DNA from: Rhodococcus sp. IEGM 1379
Lineage (GTDB): Bacteria > Actinomycetota > Actinomycetes > Mycobacteriales > Mycobacteriaceae
Reading direction: 5' to 3'
DNA length: 64,000 nucleotides
Assembly (NCBI RefSeq): GCF_030056815.1
Contig: NZ_JASHKR010000001.1
Location: 112,985 to 176,984 of the forward strand
In this document: positions 44,041 to 52,486 of the stretch, piece by piece
How the letters are laid out: the number at the start of each line of letters is the position of its first letter
Position numbering within the stretch: the stretch's first letter is position 1
Position numbers and translations under genes: made by a program
The notes under the pieces: generated by a model
Database searches by the model: none
What the model was told of the DNA's origin: nothing
The model's input: the letters and a program-made list of their open reading frames with translations, nothing else

Positions 44041-44484
44041 ATGAACGATGCGGATGACACCGGTGCGGCATTCGAAGGCAGTTACAGCCTCGATCCCGAC
44101 GATCAACTACAACCCGAAGACACTCTGATCGACCGAGGCGTCGACGACATCCTCGACGAGGGAATCTCACCGCCCGAGCGTCCGTACCTGCTCGGCGATA
44201 CGGATGTGGGGGAGACCCTTGACCAACGCCTCGCCGAGGAAGAGCCCGATCCAGCGGCCAAACTCGGCGATCCGTTGTACGAGCCCGCCGTTGATGACGA
44301 TCCCGTCCGGGAAGCGGAATTTCCATCCCAACGCGAGGTCGGTAACCGCCGCGCCGGCCGACTCGTCGCCGAGGACGAAGGCCGCTACGAGGACGAGGAA
44401 AGTGAACTCGTCGCCGAGGATGTCGGTGTCGACGGTGCGGCCGCATCCGCAGAAGAAGCTGCCGTTCACATCATCGAGGACTAG
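44041..44484 (+). CDS. DUF5709 family acidic protein
   Basis: A 147-residue, strongly acidic, probably soluble and largely disordered protein. The family pattern is visible: SYSLDPDDQLQPEDTLIDRG, then LDEGISPPERP, ETLDQRLAEEEPDP, and a C-terminal repeat RRAGRLVAEDEG. The function of DUF5709 is unknown; the family is restricted to Actinobacteria. It converges on the GGDEF gene with a gap of 27 bp. Confidence 0.85.
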   Translation: MNDADDTGAAFEGSYSLDPDDQLQPEDTLIDRGVDDILDEGISPPERPYLLGDTDVGETLDQRLAEEEPDPAAKLGDPLYEPAVDDDPVREAEFPSQREVGNRRAGRLVAEDEGRYEDEESELVAEDVGVDGAAASAEEAAVHIIED

Positions 44485-44511
44485 GCCTGCTCGACTCGAG
44501 GGCTGCGCCGC

Positions 44512-45651
44512 TCAGGGCGACGTCATCACAATTGTGTGGACGTGATCTCCGCCGAGCCGTTTACTCTCGTACATCGCGGAATCCGCCAGACGGTGAAGTT
44601 CGTCAACTCCAGCGTCCATCGCATCAGTATCGGACCACAGACCGTTGTGGATCGCGATTCCGATACTCGTGGTCGAGCGCGGCTCAAGCAACGAACCGTT
44701 CATGACACCATGAATCCGGGAAAGAAGATCGCCGACCGCAGGCAACGGCATGATCTGAACGACGACAAATTCATCGCCACCAACTCTGGCAATGGCAGCG
44801 TCCGGTCGCGCCCACTCGGTCAGTCGATTTGCTGTGCGGAGGATGACGCGATCGCCGACATCATGACCGTACGTGTCATTGAAATGCTTGAAACTATCGA
44901 TATCGACAACAACGACCAGCAATGACTGGCCGACCTTGGATTTGGACCGCACCAATTCCGACGTACGACGCGTAAGGCCCCGCCGATTAAGCAGATCGGT
45001 CAATGGATCGAGTTCGGAACTGTGTGCGTCGTTGCTGAGAAGTGCCAGCGCAATTTGAGTCAGCAACGGCATCACCGTGATGAGACTGATCGCAAAAATG
45101 ATTCGCCCGAAAACATCGAAAGCGGTTGTCGGCGCATCCGTGAACACACCGATGCTGGCAACGACGATGACGACAGTTGAGAACGATAGGTGCCAAATCT
45201 GAGCTCGCATGTTGTGAAAGAACGCGATGTACGAGCCGACAAGCCCGAACACGAGTGAACCCATCAGTCGCTGTTCAAGATTCGCTTCGGTGAGCACGAT
45301 GATTGCAATGGCGAGATCGCCGGCAACGACAAACTGATACGAGCGTTCCCGAGTAGTTGCGAGTACCGGCAATGCAACCCCGCCGATGATTGCGAGGACA
45401 CCGATGATCAGGTCCAACGGAAGACTGATTACCTGCGACGATTGAGTTCCCAGCCGTTTGAGAAGAATCGTCAGGCCCATGGAAATCACCATGAGGCCGA
45501 TGACATTTCGAGTTATCGCCAAGAGTCCGTTGTCACGAAGAAATCGGGTAAATCGATCAAATTGGTCAGGTACTGCCAGCCATCGTTCGACCACGTCGCG
45601 TAGGGGTTTCACTGAGGTCGCAAACCTAATGAACAGGCGGGCCGAAAACAA
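44512..45651 (-). CDS. membrane-bound GGDEF diguanylate cyclase
   Basis: A 379-residue protein with about six transmembrane helices in residues 45-205 and a C-terminal GGDEF domain (about 215-375). The active-site motif ARVGGDEFVVV is intact, and the metal- and substrate-binding DIDSFKHFNDTYGHDVGD segment is present, so it should make cyclic di-GMP. I do not see a canonical RxxD product-inhibition site before the motif. The membrane part is not one of the named sensor domains I recognise. The start is the first in-frame ATG. The 450 bases upstream to 46101 hold no gene I can support. Confidence 0.9.
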   Translation of the reverse strand: MFSARLFIRFATSVKPLRDVVERWLAVPDQFDRFTRFLRDNGLLAITRNVIGLMVISMGLTILLKRLGTQSSQVISLPLDLIIGVLAIIGGVALPVLATTRERSYQFVVAGDLAIAIIVLTEANLEQRLMGSLVFGLVGSYIAFFHNMRAQIWHLSFSTVVIVVASIGVFTDAPTTAFDVFGRIIFAISLITVMPLLTQIALALLSNDAHSSELDPLTDLLNRRGLTRRTSELVRSKSKVGQSLLVVVVDIDSFKHFNDTYGHDVGDRVILRTANRLTEWARPDAAIARVGGDEFVVVQIMPLPAVGDLLSRIHGVMNGSLLEPRSTTSIGIAIHNGLWSDTDAMDAGVDELHRLADSAMYESKRLGGDHVHTIVMTSP

Positions 45652-46101
45652 AGCATGTCGCCGATTCTAGTCGGTATTACGAATTGTTCGATGACGCGCG
45701 CCGGTATTCACACCTCAATTTGTCACAGTGACGTATTGAGGCAAGGGGATTGAGTATCCGATCCTGATTCGGGTCACTGCCGTATCGGGATGTGCCGGGT
45801 GCCCGTATCGGCTCGTCCATACCTGCCGGTTCGACGAGCCAGGGACACGCGGCGGGATCACCTGGCCCCGAATCCGGCTCGGCAGAAGTTCTGGGGCGGG
45901 TGCGGACGTCGCCCGCCGCCGGGCTAGATATCCACGGAAGCCGGCTGGGCGAATCTGTGCGCGTGGGTATATAGGCGGGCCGGTACGGGTGCGCGTACGT
46001 CGATGGACAGGAATGGAACTTGGCACCTATATCCACAGGTCGGAAATTTGCCGATAATCTACATTATGTCAAGTAATGGCAATCTGGCGCTTCCCTGAGG
46101 T

Positions 46102-46497
46102 TCAGTGACAGCTCGCGCAGGCCGATTCCGGAATCGTGTCGACATTGATCCGTCGTCTCCACATCTCGACTTGCAGTCGACGCAACAACGCCGGGTGCTG
46201 CAGCGGACGATCCAGGATATTGCCGGTGGCGTCCCGGCGAATCTGCACTGACGAATCGCAATCCCAGAGCGCAAGCGCATCGCCGTCGCCGTACGCGGTC
46301 CGGTAATGAATCCCGCTGACCGAGTGTCCAGCTGGTTGATCTTCGAATATTGCCCGAGCCCATTCCTGCGTCGATGCCCGAGGTTCTGCGCCTTGCGCCA
46401 ATGACGGCAAAGCGCAGATCGCCGCCGGCTTCACCGGAGACCTCACTTGTAACTGTTGCGAGATTGTCCGCAACGTATAGGGCCGCATCACTGCCAC
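46102..46497 (-). pseudogene. truncated RES-domain toxin
   Basis: About 131 codons encode only the C-terminal half of a RES-type NAD+-degrading toxin: a segment like PYTLRTISQQLQV, the TQEWARAI helix and GIHYRTAYGDGDALALWD. The N-terminal half with the RES arginine and the WR-H motif (compare the intact copy at 50829) is missing. The frame is open for 28 codons upstream to the antitoxin stop but carries no RES-like sequence there. It directly follows an Xre-type antitoxin gene on the same strand, as in normal RES/Xre pairs. Confidence 0.6.
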
Positions 46498-46581
46498 GGC
46501 TCCCCTGGCCTCGATGCGAGTGGAATCCGCTGCCAGAGAACGCCGCCCGTGGACAGGGTTCGTTGCGGCGACCTCAGCGAT

Positions 46582-47085
46582 TCACCATCCTGCAGCAGTG
46601 AGACGCTGCGCATGTACGACGACTCCGCCCGGGCCGTGCGCGAGTAGCTCCTGCAGTGGGGTGCGCCCGTCGAACTCGTTGCTCGGTTTGTTCATCCAGG
46701 CAGACAAGCTCACCGGCCCACCAGGAAAGGCGGCTTGCAGCGCGTCCAGGCGTGGAACGATTTCGGAGGCACTGTCCGGCACGAATTGCCATGCCGGTAA
46801 ACGCCATTCGCGTCCCTGCTTGAGTCCGATCAACTTGCCCTCGTCGATTTTGGCTGTGATTGCCTGTTTGCGGATACCCAACTGGTGTGCGGCTTGTTTA
46901 CACGTCAGGCTAGTGGCAGCGAGAGCCTGCCGAGCGGCGTACTGGTTGGCTAAATTCCCAACGACCGCTTCGAACACTTCAGCTCGAGTGGGCACAGTCC
47001 CCCACGATTCTTCGTCCAGGTCGTCGTTCCCACTCAATGTCATCAGACTTCCTCCATGCACGATGGACCATGACCAGGTACCCAC
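46582..47085 (-). CDS. Xre/MbcA-type antitoxin
   Basis: A 167-residue protein starting at or shortly after the upstream start shown; MTLSGNDDLDEESW 14 codons in is the more likely beginning. It has a central helix-turn-helix (LTCKQAAHQLGIRKQAITAKIDEGKLIGLKQGREWRLP-like spacing) and a C-terminal toxin-binding part (AWMNKPSNEFDGRTPLQELLAHG) of the kind paired with RES toxins. It would autoregulate its own promoter. Its partner downstream is truncated, so this is probably an orphaned antitoxin. Confidence 0.7.
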   Translation of the reverse strand: MGTWSWSIVHGGSLMTLSGNDDLDEESWGTVPTRAEVFEAVVGNLANQYAARQALAATSLTCKQAAHQLGIRKQAITAKIDEGKLIGLKQGREWRLPAWQFVPDSASEIVPRLDALQAAFPGGPVSLSAWMNKPSNEFDGRTPLQELLAHGPGGVVVHAQRLTAAGW

Positions 47086-47134
47086 ACTATGTCGCTGACC
47101 CCGAAATGCAGGACCGTACGGTTACCTTTGACTC

Positions 47135-48217
47135 ATGGATACAGTCTCGCTGATGTTGAACTCGCCGCGTGGTCGGGACTTCTGCGCGAACATCGGCTTC
47201 GCTTGCAGCAATGACGAGCGGAAGTCTGGCTACAACCGACAACGCACGCCGAGTGATGTTCTTGACGACCTCGCCAACGTCGACGTTCGAGCGATTGCGC
47301 AGTTGTCTGAAATCGAGATGCTCGACGAATTGGCGGGTGCAGTGGATGTTGCACGCTACTGGCAGCCGCCTGACGAAGACGATCTGATCTTCGCTGCCCC
47401 CGAGGTCATTACGGTCTTGCGACCGATTGCCCAAGCAATCTTGGAGTCACCGCACACCAGTTGGTGGACTGAGTCAGTCGACCTCGTCAACCAGCGAGTG
47501 GTGCAGAAATTCGAATCGATTCCTGACTCGCCCGCGGAGCCTCTGCGCATTCGTCATTTCGGCGACGGCCTCGAACGCTGGCACGAACACATGTTGGATT
47601 ACGAAGCACAGTTCGTCGAGTATGTGAAAGCAGATCCTGATAGGAATATCGGCGGCGAATGGTGGTCGATCCCGGCGGCTGACGGCGTATATGACACGAC
47701 GCGAGAACGCGACGGCGTCGGCGCGATGGAACTGATGCTTGAAGAGGACAGCCCCGGATGGGGCTATCCACGTGTCTGGCCTGTGCGTGTCCATGGAGCG
47801 CCCCGTGTCTACGAGATCACTTGTCCCGCGGACTGGGCTCACCTCGTCGATGCCTATCCCCTCGCTGTACCGGCATCGCGTCGTTTTGTCTGGCACGACA
47901 CCACTGGTGAGCATCACAACTGGTTCGTTCCGGATTGGACCGCTGTGGTCACCGATTACGATGCGGTGCATCTCACGATGGTCGGCTATCTTACGACTCC
48001 CGGAATCGCGATCCCTCTGACCGAACACTCAGGTGCCACGGTGCTTGCCGGCTGGAATCCCGATGTCACGTACTGGCTGTGCAGCGACTTCATCACTATC
48101 GGCGACACCATGACGGAATGGCGTCGTTCGCTTGATGGTCCTTGGGTAGAGGCATCGTCAACTCCGTCGCCGCAGAAGCCACCAGCTAGCGTTGGCACCT
48201 GGATGCCGTTTCGCTGA
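47135..48217 (+). CDS. conserved hypothetical protein, first of a tandem pair
   Basis: A 360-residue soluble protein, no signal peptide or membrane segment, family not recognised. Conserved points shared with the next gene include MLNSPRGR-FCANIG, YWQPPDE, EWWSIP, a WGY-R-WP strand and YEITCPADWAHLVD-YPLAVPASRR. The last about 25 residues (ending GTWMPFR) have no counterpart in the paralogue. They arise because the frame reads into the leader of the downstream copy, so the original stop seems lost. ATG at 47153 is an alternative start. It precedes the paralogue with a one-base TGATG overlap. Confidence 0.7.
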   Translation: MDTVSLMLNSPRGRDFCANIGFACSNDERKSGYNRQRTPSDVLDDLANVDVRAIAQLSEIEMLDELAGAVDVARYWQPPDEDDLIFAAPEVITVLRPIAQAILESPHTSWWTESVDLVNQRVVQKFESIPDSPAEPLRIRHFGDGLERWHEHMLDYEAQFVEYVKADPDRNIGGEWWSIPAADGVYDTTRERDGVGAMELMLEEDSPGWGYPRVWPVRVHGAPRVYEITCPADWAHLVDAYPLAVPASRRFVWHDTTGEHHNWFVPDWTAVVTDYDAVHLTMVGYLTTPGIAIPLTEHSGATVLAGWNPDVTYWLCSDFITIGDTMTEWRRSLDGPWVEASSTPSPQKPPASVGTWMPFR

Positions 48218-49206
48218 TGTTGAATTCGCCGCGTGGCCGGCACTTTTGCGCGAACATTGGCTATGCGTGCATCAACGGCGATGGTTCGTATCGTAGTCTT
48301 CGACGCGATGTTCTTGATGTCCTCGCGAAAGTTGATGTTCAAGCGGTTGAACAGTTGCCAGAAATCGAGATCCTCAACGCGTTGGCGTATGCCGTCGATT
48401 GCGCGCACTACTGGCAGCCGCCGGACGAAGAAGACTTCGTGTTTGCGCGTCCGGAGACCGTCGCAGTCTTACGCCCGATTGCTCAGGCCCTGTTGGCGTC
48501 GGCAAGCACTGGTTGGTGGAGCGAGCCAGTCGATCTTGCCAACCAGCGATTGATCCAGAAGTTCAACTCGACCAGTGATTTGGCTGAGTTAGCCCTGCCC
48601 ATTCAACCGGTGGGCGACGGACTGCAGCGGTGGCGAGAACGTGCACTCGCGCAGGAAGCGAAGTTTGTCGAGTATCTGATCGAGGATCCTGACAGCGATG
48701 TCGGCAGTGAATGGTGGTCAATACCTCTCGCTGACGGGATTTATCGCACGACCCGATCACGGGACTGCATCGAAGCGATGGACCTCATGCTTGAAGAGGA
48801 CGGCTTCGGATGGGGTTATGCACGGATCTGGCCAATGCGGGTACCGGGAACACCCCGGGTGTACGAGATCACCTGTCCGGCAGACTGGGCTCACCTCGTT
48901 GATACCTATCCCCTCGCTGTGCCGGCATCGCGTCGTTCAGAGTGGCATTACACCACTGGTGAGTATCACGACTGGTTCATTCCAGATTGGACCGGAGTTG
49001 TCGCCGATTACGATGCCGTGCACCTTACGATGATGGGTTATCTCTCGACGCCGGGGATTACGATCCCTCACGCTGAGCACTCCGGTGCGACCGTGCTCGC
49101 CGGCTGGGATCCCGACACAACCTATTGGTTGAACAGTGACTTCCTGGCTCTCGGCGACATGAGAATTTGGTGTCAGTCCCCCGACGGTTCGTGGGCGCCG
49201 GCCTGA
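48217..49206 (+). CDS. conserved hypothetical protein, second of a tandem pair
   Basis: A 329-residue paralogue of the preceding gene, roughly two-thirds identical by eye over its whole length, with the same order of Trp- and Pro-rich motifs (YWQPPDE, EWWSIPLADGIY, GWGYARIWP, PADWAHLVDTYPLAVPASRR, PDWTGVVADYDAVHLTM). Family and function are unknown. The start overlaps the upstream stop, suggesting translational coupling. Its stop lies inside the end of the convergent MarR remnant. Position between two RES/Xre modules suggests an accessory region. Confidence 0.72.
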   Translation: MLNSPRGRHFCANIGYACINGDGSYRSLRRDVLDVLAKVDVQAVEQLPEIEILNALAYAVDCAHYWQPPDEEDFVFARPETVAVLRPIAQALLASASTGWWSEPVDLANQRLIQKFNSTSDLAELALPIQPVGDGLQRWRERALAQEAKFVEYLIEDPDSDVGSEWWSIPLADGIYRTTRSRDCIEAMDLMLEEDGFGWGYARIWPMRVPGTPRVYEITCPADWAHLVDTYPLAVPASRRSEWHYTTGEYHDWFIPDWTGVVADYDAVHLTMMGYLSTPGITIPHAEHSGATVLAGWDPDTTYWLNSDFLALGDMRIWCQSPDGSWAPA

Positions 49207-49406
49207 TCTGCGCGAGTGGTCTCCACAGCCATACTCATCTTGGTCAGGAACTCACCGATCGTCTTCAACTGCTGCGCCGTAAAGGTTTCCAAGACATCGA
49301 CGGCGTGCCCGATGAGGGGGCCGAAGAATGACCCTCCCAGTTCCTTCGCGCTGTCGGTAACACCGAGAAGCACCCGTCTGCGATCGTTCTCATCTCGTTC
49401 GTCCGA
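49173..49406 (-). pseudogene. 3' remnant of a MarR family regulator
   Basis: About 77 codons encode the wing and C-terminal dimerisation helices of a MarR-type regulator: DERDENDRRRVLLGVTDSAK followed by a helix ending VLETFTAQQLKTIGEFL. The DNA-recognition helix and everything before it are missing. The reading frame meets a TAA three codons beyond 49406, and at the same place the divergent hydrolase sequence begins mid-protein. Confidence 0.7.
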
Positions 49407-50166
49407 TTACGGCACAACCCATGTCAATGTTTGCGGACCGCGGGATGGTGCACCGGTCATTCTGCTCCCAGGTGGTGGAGCGACTTCGGCGGTGTGGTTC
49501 GGCAATGTAAGTGCGCTCAGTGCACACAACAGGGTCTACGCGGTGGATCTGATCGGAGACGTCGGCCGCAGTATCGCCCGCGGCAAACCCGTGAAGACTA
49601 TCGATGACCTTCTTGATTGGCTCGGGACCGTCGTCGGCGGCCTGGGACTCGACTCCCCCAGCCTGATCAGCCACTCGTACGGCGCAATGATCGCCTTGGC
49701 CTACGCCATACGTAACCCTGACGCCGTGAATCGACTGGTGCTGATTGACCCAAACTCGTGTTTCACCGGCATGAAGCCGCAGTACCTCCTGCACGCGCTG
49801 CCAATCCTCTTGCGTCCGAACGAAAAGCGCGAACGCGCCTTCATCGAATGGGAAACCGATGGCGCGTCACTGGACGAAGACTGGTTCTCGCTGCTCGCTC
49901 GCGGTGCAGCTAGCTTCCCGAAGTCGAAAACAATCGTGCCGAAGCGCCCGGGCAAGAAGGCTCTTGCTTCGTTGTCCGTCGCTACCACCGTCATCCTTGC
50001 CGGTCGAAGCAAGGTTCATGACAGTCGACGAGTAGAAGGGTCGATACGTGTTTCGATTCCCCATGCTCGTACGGTGATTCTTGATTCAGCGACGCACCAC
50101 ACCCTTCCGATGCAGCCGGCTGCCGAACTCAACGCAGCGCTCAGCTCTGTTGTCGGATCGCAGTAA
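49405..50166 (+). pseudogene. 5'-truncated alpha/beta-hydrolase
   Basis: About 253 codons of alpha/beta-hydrolase from the first strand onwards: GTTHVNVCGPRDGAPVILLPGGG, AVDLIGDVGRS, nucleophile elbow LISHSYGAMIA, VLIDPNSCF, and a final His in SATHHTLP. The frame stays open leftward to 49216, but that part is antisense to the MarR remnant and is not hydrolase sequence. The natural start and promoter were apparently lost in a deletion that also removed the 5' part of the divergent regulator gene. A shortened product from an internal start remains possible. Confidence 0.65.
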
Positions 50167-50231
50167 GTCCTCTCCTGCATGCCGACACGGCAGGTACGCG
50201 GTACGCTGATGGCACAACTGGAGGTGGTGAC

Positions 50232-50828
50232 ATGCTCGTCGACCGGGACCGCGTACGTGATTCGATTCATGCCTTGTCGGATCAGGACCTTGTGGTGCTA
50301 CTTGCCGAGGAGTTCTCACGGCGACCCAATCTGCGACCAGTGCGCGACGATGTGACTGCACTTCTAGCTATGGGACCTGCACTGGCATTGCAGCACGAGT
50401 CTGCAGTTGCGAATCCTGCCGCCGCCGCAGTTGCCCGAACCCGCATCGTTGCCTCTGCACTCAATTCGATTGTCGAAGAGCACGAAATGCTCGACTCGAC
50501 TGCAGTCAGTCGCGTCCTGGGCAAATCTGCGACAAGTCGAAATACAGCAAGCCGACTCACTTCGACCGGTACCGTCATCGCCTTACCCGCGTCGGGTCAG
50601 AAGCTTTATCCGGCTTTCCAATTCGACTCCACACATCAGAAGGTGCGACCGATCGTCGCTCAGATCAACCGGATCCTAGGCGCTAAGGATGATCCGTGGG
50701 GCGTCGCATCGTGGTGGCTGAATCCGACTACGTTTGCCGACGACCCTCGTTCGCCCGCCGAACTCGCGGTCGCGGGAGGACATGAGCAGGACCTGCTGGA
50801 TATGGTCGACGATCTGACGCAAGGCTGA
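50232..50828 (+). CDS. Xre-type antitoxin-like protein paired with RES toxin
   Basis: A 198-residue soluble protein directly upstream of an intact RES toxin gene; stop and next start are adjacent (TGAGTG). Residues about 75-130 look like a helix-turn-helix (VSRVLGKSATSRNTASRLTS), and the C-terminal part (DDPWGVASWWLNPTTF-ADDPRSPAELA) is the antitoxin toxin-binding domain with its WW-P motif. GGAGGTGG precedes the ATG. By analogy with MbcTA and other RES/Xre pairs it should neutralise the toxin and repress its own promoter. Confidence 0.8.
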   Translation: MLVDRDRVRDSIHALSDQDLVVLLAEEFSRRPNLRPVRDDVTALLAMGPALALQHESAVANPAAAAVARTRIVASALNSIVEEHEMLDSTAVSRVLGKSATSRNTASRLTSTGTVIALPASGQKLYPAFQFDSTHQKVRPIVAQINRILGAKDDPWGVASWWLNPTTFADDPRSPAELAVAGGHEQDLLDMVDDLTQG

Positions 50829-51476
50829 GTGGATTTGGATTACACCGATCCACCCTCGTCGCTACCTCCTGCATTGATCACCACAATCCCTGTCGGTACG
50901 TCGCTCTGGCGTATTCACAGCGCATCACGTGGCGCTGCGGATCTCAACCCCATCGCGAGGCCTCGGGTACGTGTGGGTGGCCGCTTCGACAGTGTCGACG
51001 GTTCGTACTCTTATCTCTATCTCGGCGACAGTCCGGCCGCAGCAGTGGCAGAGACGCTGTGCCGCAATCTACCGGTGAACCACTCCCCTCGCCTCATCCC
51101 GCGCGCACAGATTGTCGATCGAGTGCTGAGTGAGCTTCGGACTGTTCGACCGGCGCGCGTGGTTGATCTGACGGGTGCTGGTGCAGCGCGAATCAATGCG
51201 GGCGTCTGGCTGACCAAATGCGATCCGTCGGGGTACCTCCACACACGACGATGGACTGCGGCAATACTCGCAGCGAATCCTGATGTCGACGGAATTCAGT
51301 ATCGGCCCCGACACGATGAGAACACGCTGTCGTGGATGCTATCCGACTCCCCCAGCGTTTCTTCTCATCCTGCCGTCGAGGCTGTCGGTGGGCTGATTCC
51401 ACTCGACTGTGCCGACGGGCACTACCTACTCGGCACGCTCCTGACCACTCATAATGCAGCGCTCGGGCCGATCTGA
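50829..51476 (+). CDS. RES-domain toxin
   Basis: A 215-residue RES family protein with full features: SLWRIHSA near the N-terminus, GGRFDSVDGSYSYLYLGDS, the AAAVAETLCR helix with the conserved Glu, VWLTKCDP, and TRRWTAAILAANPDVDGIQYRPRHDE. Characterised RES toxins such as MbcT and the Pseudomonas/Photorhabdus examples degrade NAD+. It starts with GTG immediately after the antitoxin stop, so the two are translationally coupled. The 650 bases after it (51477-52128) contain no gene I can support with confidence. Confidence 0.88.
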   Translation: MDLDYTDPPSSLPPALITTIPVGTSLWRIHSASRGAADLNPIARPRVRVGGRFDSVDGSYSYLYLGDSPAAAVAETLCRNLPVNHSPRLIPRAQIVDRVLSELRTVRPARVVDLTGAGAARINAGVWLTKCDPSGYLHTRRWTAAILAANPDVDGIQYRPRHDENTLSWMLSDSPSVSSHPAVEAVGGLIPLDCADGHYLLGTLLTTHNAALGPI

Positions 51477-52128
51477 ACACCCCGAGCTTCGGGGTCGATG
51501 ATTTGTGCAGTCATTAGTGGTGGCAAAGGTGGAGTTGATGCTGAGACTTGAGTTCCGTTGGTCTTTGCAGATGCGTGGTCATGAATTCGGAAAATTCTAT
51601 GATTCCGTCACCTGCTGATATTGATCACTCGGAATGTCGACCCCATTGGGGTCGACCGCTACTTTTTTGATCGCGGTTCGACTGCGCAAGGAGGCTACTC
51701 TCGCACCAGAATTGCCAACCGCGCCGGCTGGCGTGTCCGAGGCCCCTCGCGGGACGGCATCGAAGGCACCCAAGTCCCCCAATGTCAACGAAGTAAACGA
51801 AAAGCGCCGCTTCTCCCCTTGCCGCAGTTCCATACCAGCGGCATATTTACCCTTCTTATAGGGACACCCCCGGTGTGTCGTGAGCATGGTTCGTCACACG
51901 ACTCCCCGATCTCCCTGCGGTAGCGGTTATTTGGCTTGGAGGGCGTGAGGTTGTGAGTGTCTGTTTTGCAATGGTGCGAACTAAGGCCCCCTCCTAATGT
52001 TCGGGAAACTTCAGGTTTCCGTAGTTGACTGATGTTTGACACCCCGAATGTGGAAAGGGTTTCTCGGCGTTCGGACAGACTTTCGTTCTACTTCGAACGC
52101 GGGATGACCCTACACCGCTGTTCGCTCA

Positions 52129-52420
52129 TCAGTTCGAAGGCATCTTCCAAGGGGTGTCGGGTAGTACGTGCCCGGTTTCGAGGAGTGACTTCAAATTGGA
52201 CAGAACTGCCGGCCAACCCTGGGAAATATCGTTGTACTCCCCCTCGTCGACGAGGTTTTCGTGCGTCACGCTGAGTCGCACTATCGCGCCGAAGGGCTCG
52301 ATCGTGAAGGTCACTTGCGACGAAGTGTCGCCGCTACCGTCGGGTACTGCCCAGGTCGGGACCAGTCGGTGTGGTGGTTCGCTCTCGATTACTGTGCCGA
52401 CGATATCGGCACTACCGGAA
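52129..52420 (-). pseudogene. 3' remnant of an SRPBCC/AHSA1-type protein
   Basis: The sequence encodes the C-terminal half of an activator-of-Hsp90/START-like (SRPBCC) protein: PPHRLVPTW, then SSQVTFTIEPFG, RLSVTHENL and the C-terminal helix GWPAVLSNLKSLLETGHVLP. A GTG at 52314 gives a 61-residue open frame, but the homology continues upstream of it, and no start codon precedes the first conserved residues before the frame reaches galE. I read it as a truncated gene rather than a functional short protein. Confidence 0.55.
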
Positions 52421-52486
52421 TCGTCGTGCGCGGTGGCACGCTGGCCGAGGTAGATCGTGCGACGGTCTCGGAATTGCTCGCCGATC

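Noticed and set aside
49216-49404. N-terminal extension of the hydrolase frame
   Set aside because: It is antisense to MarR coding sequence and carries no hydrolase homology; the frame is open only by chance.
51597-51887. Minus-strand open frame of 96 codons in the 51477-52128 gap
   Set aside because: Codon use is passable, but there is no ribosome-binding site and no recognisable motif; left as unassigned.
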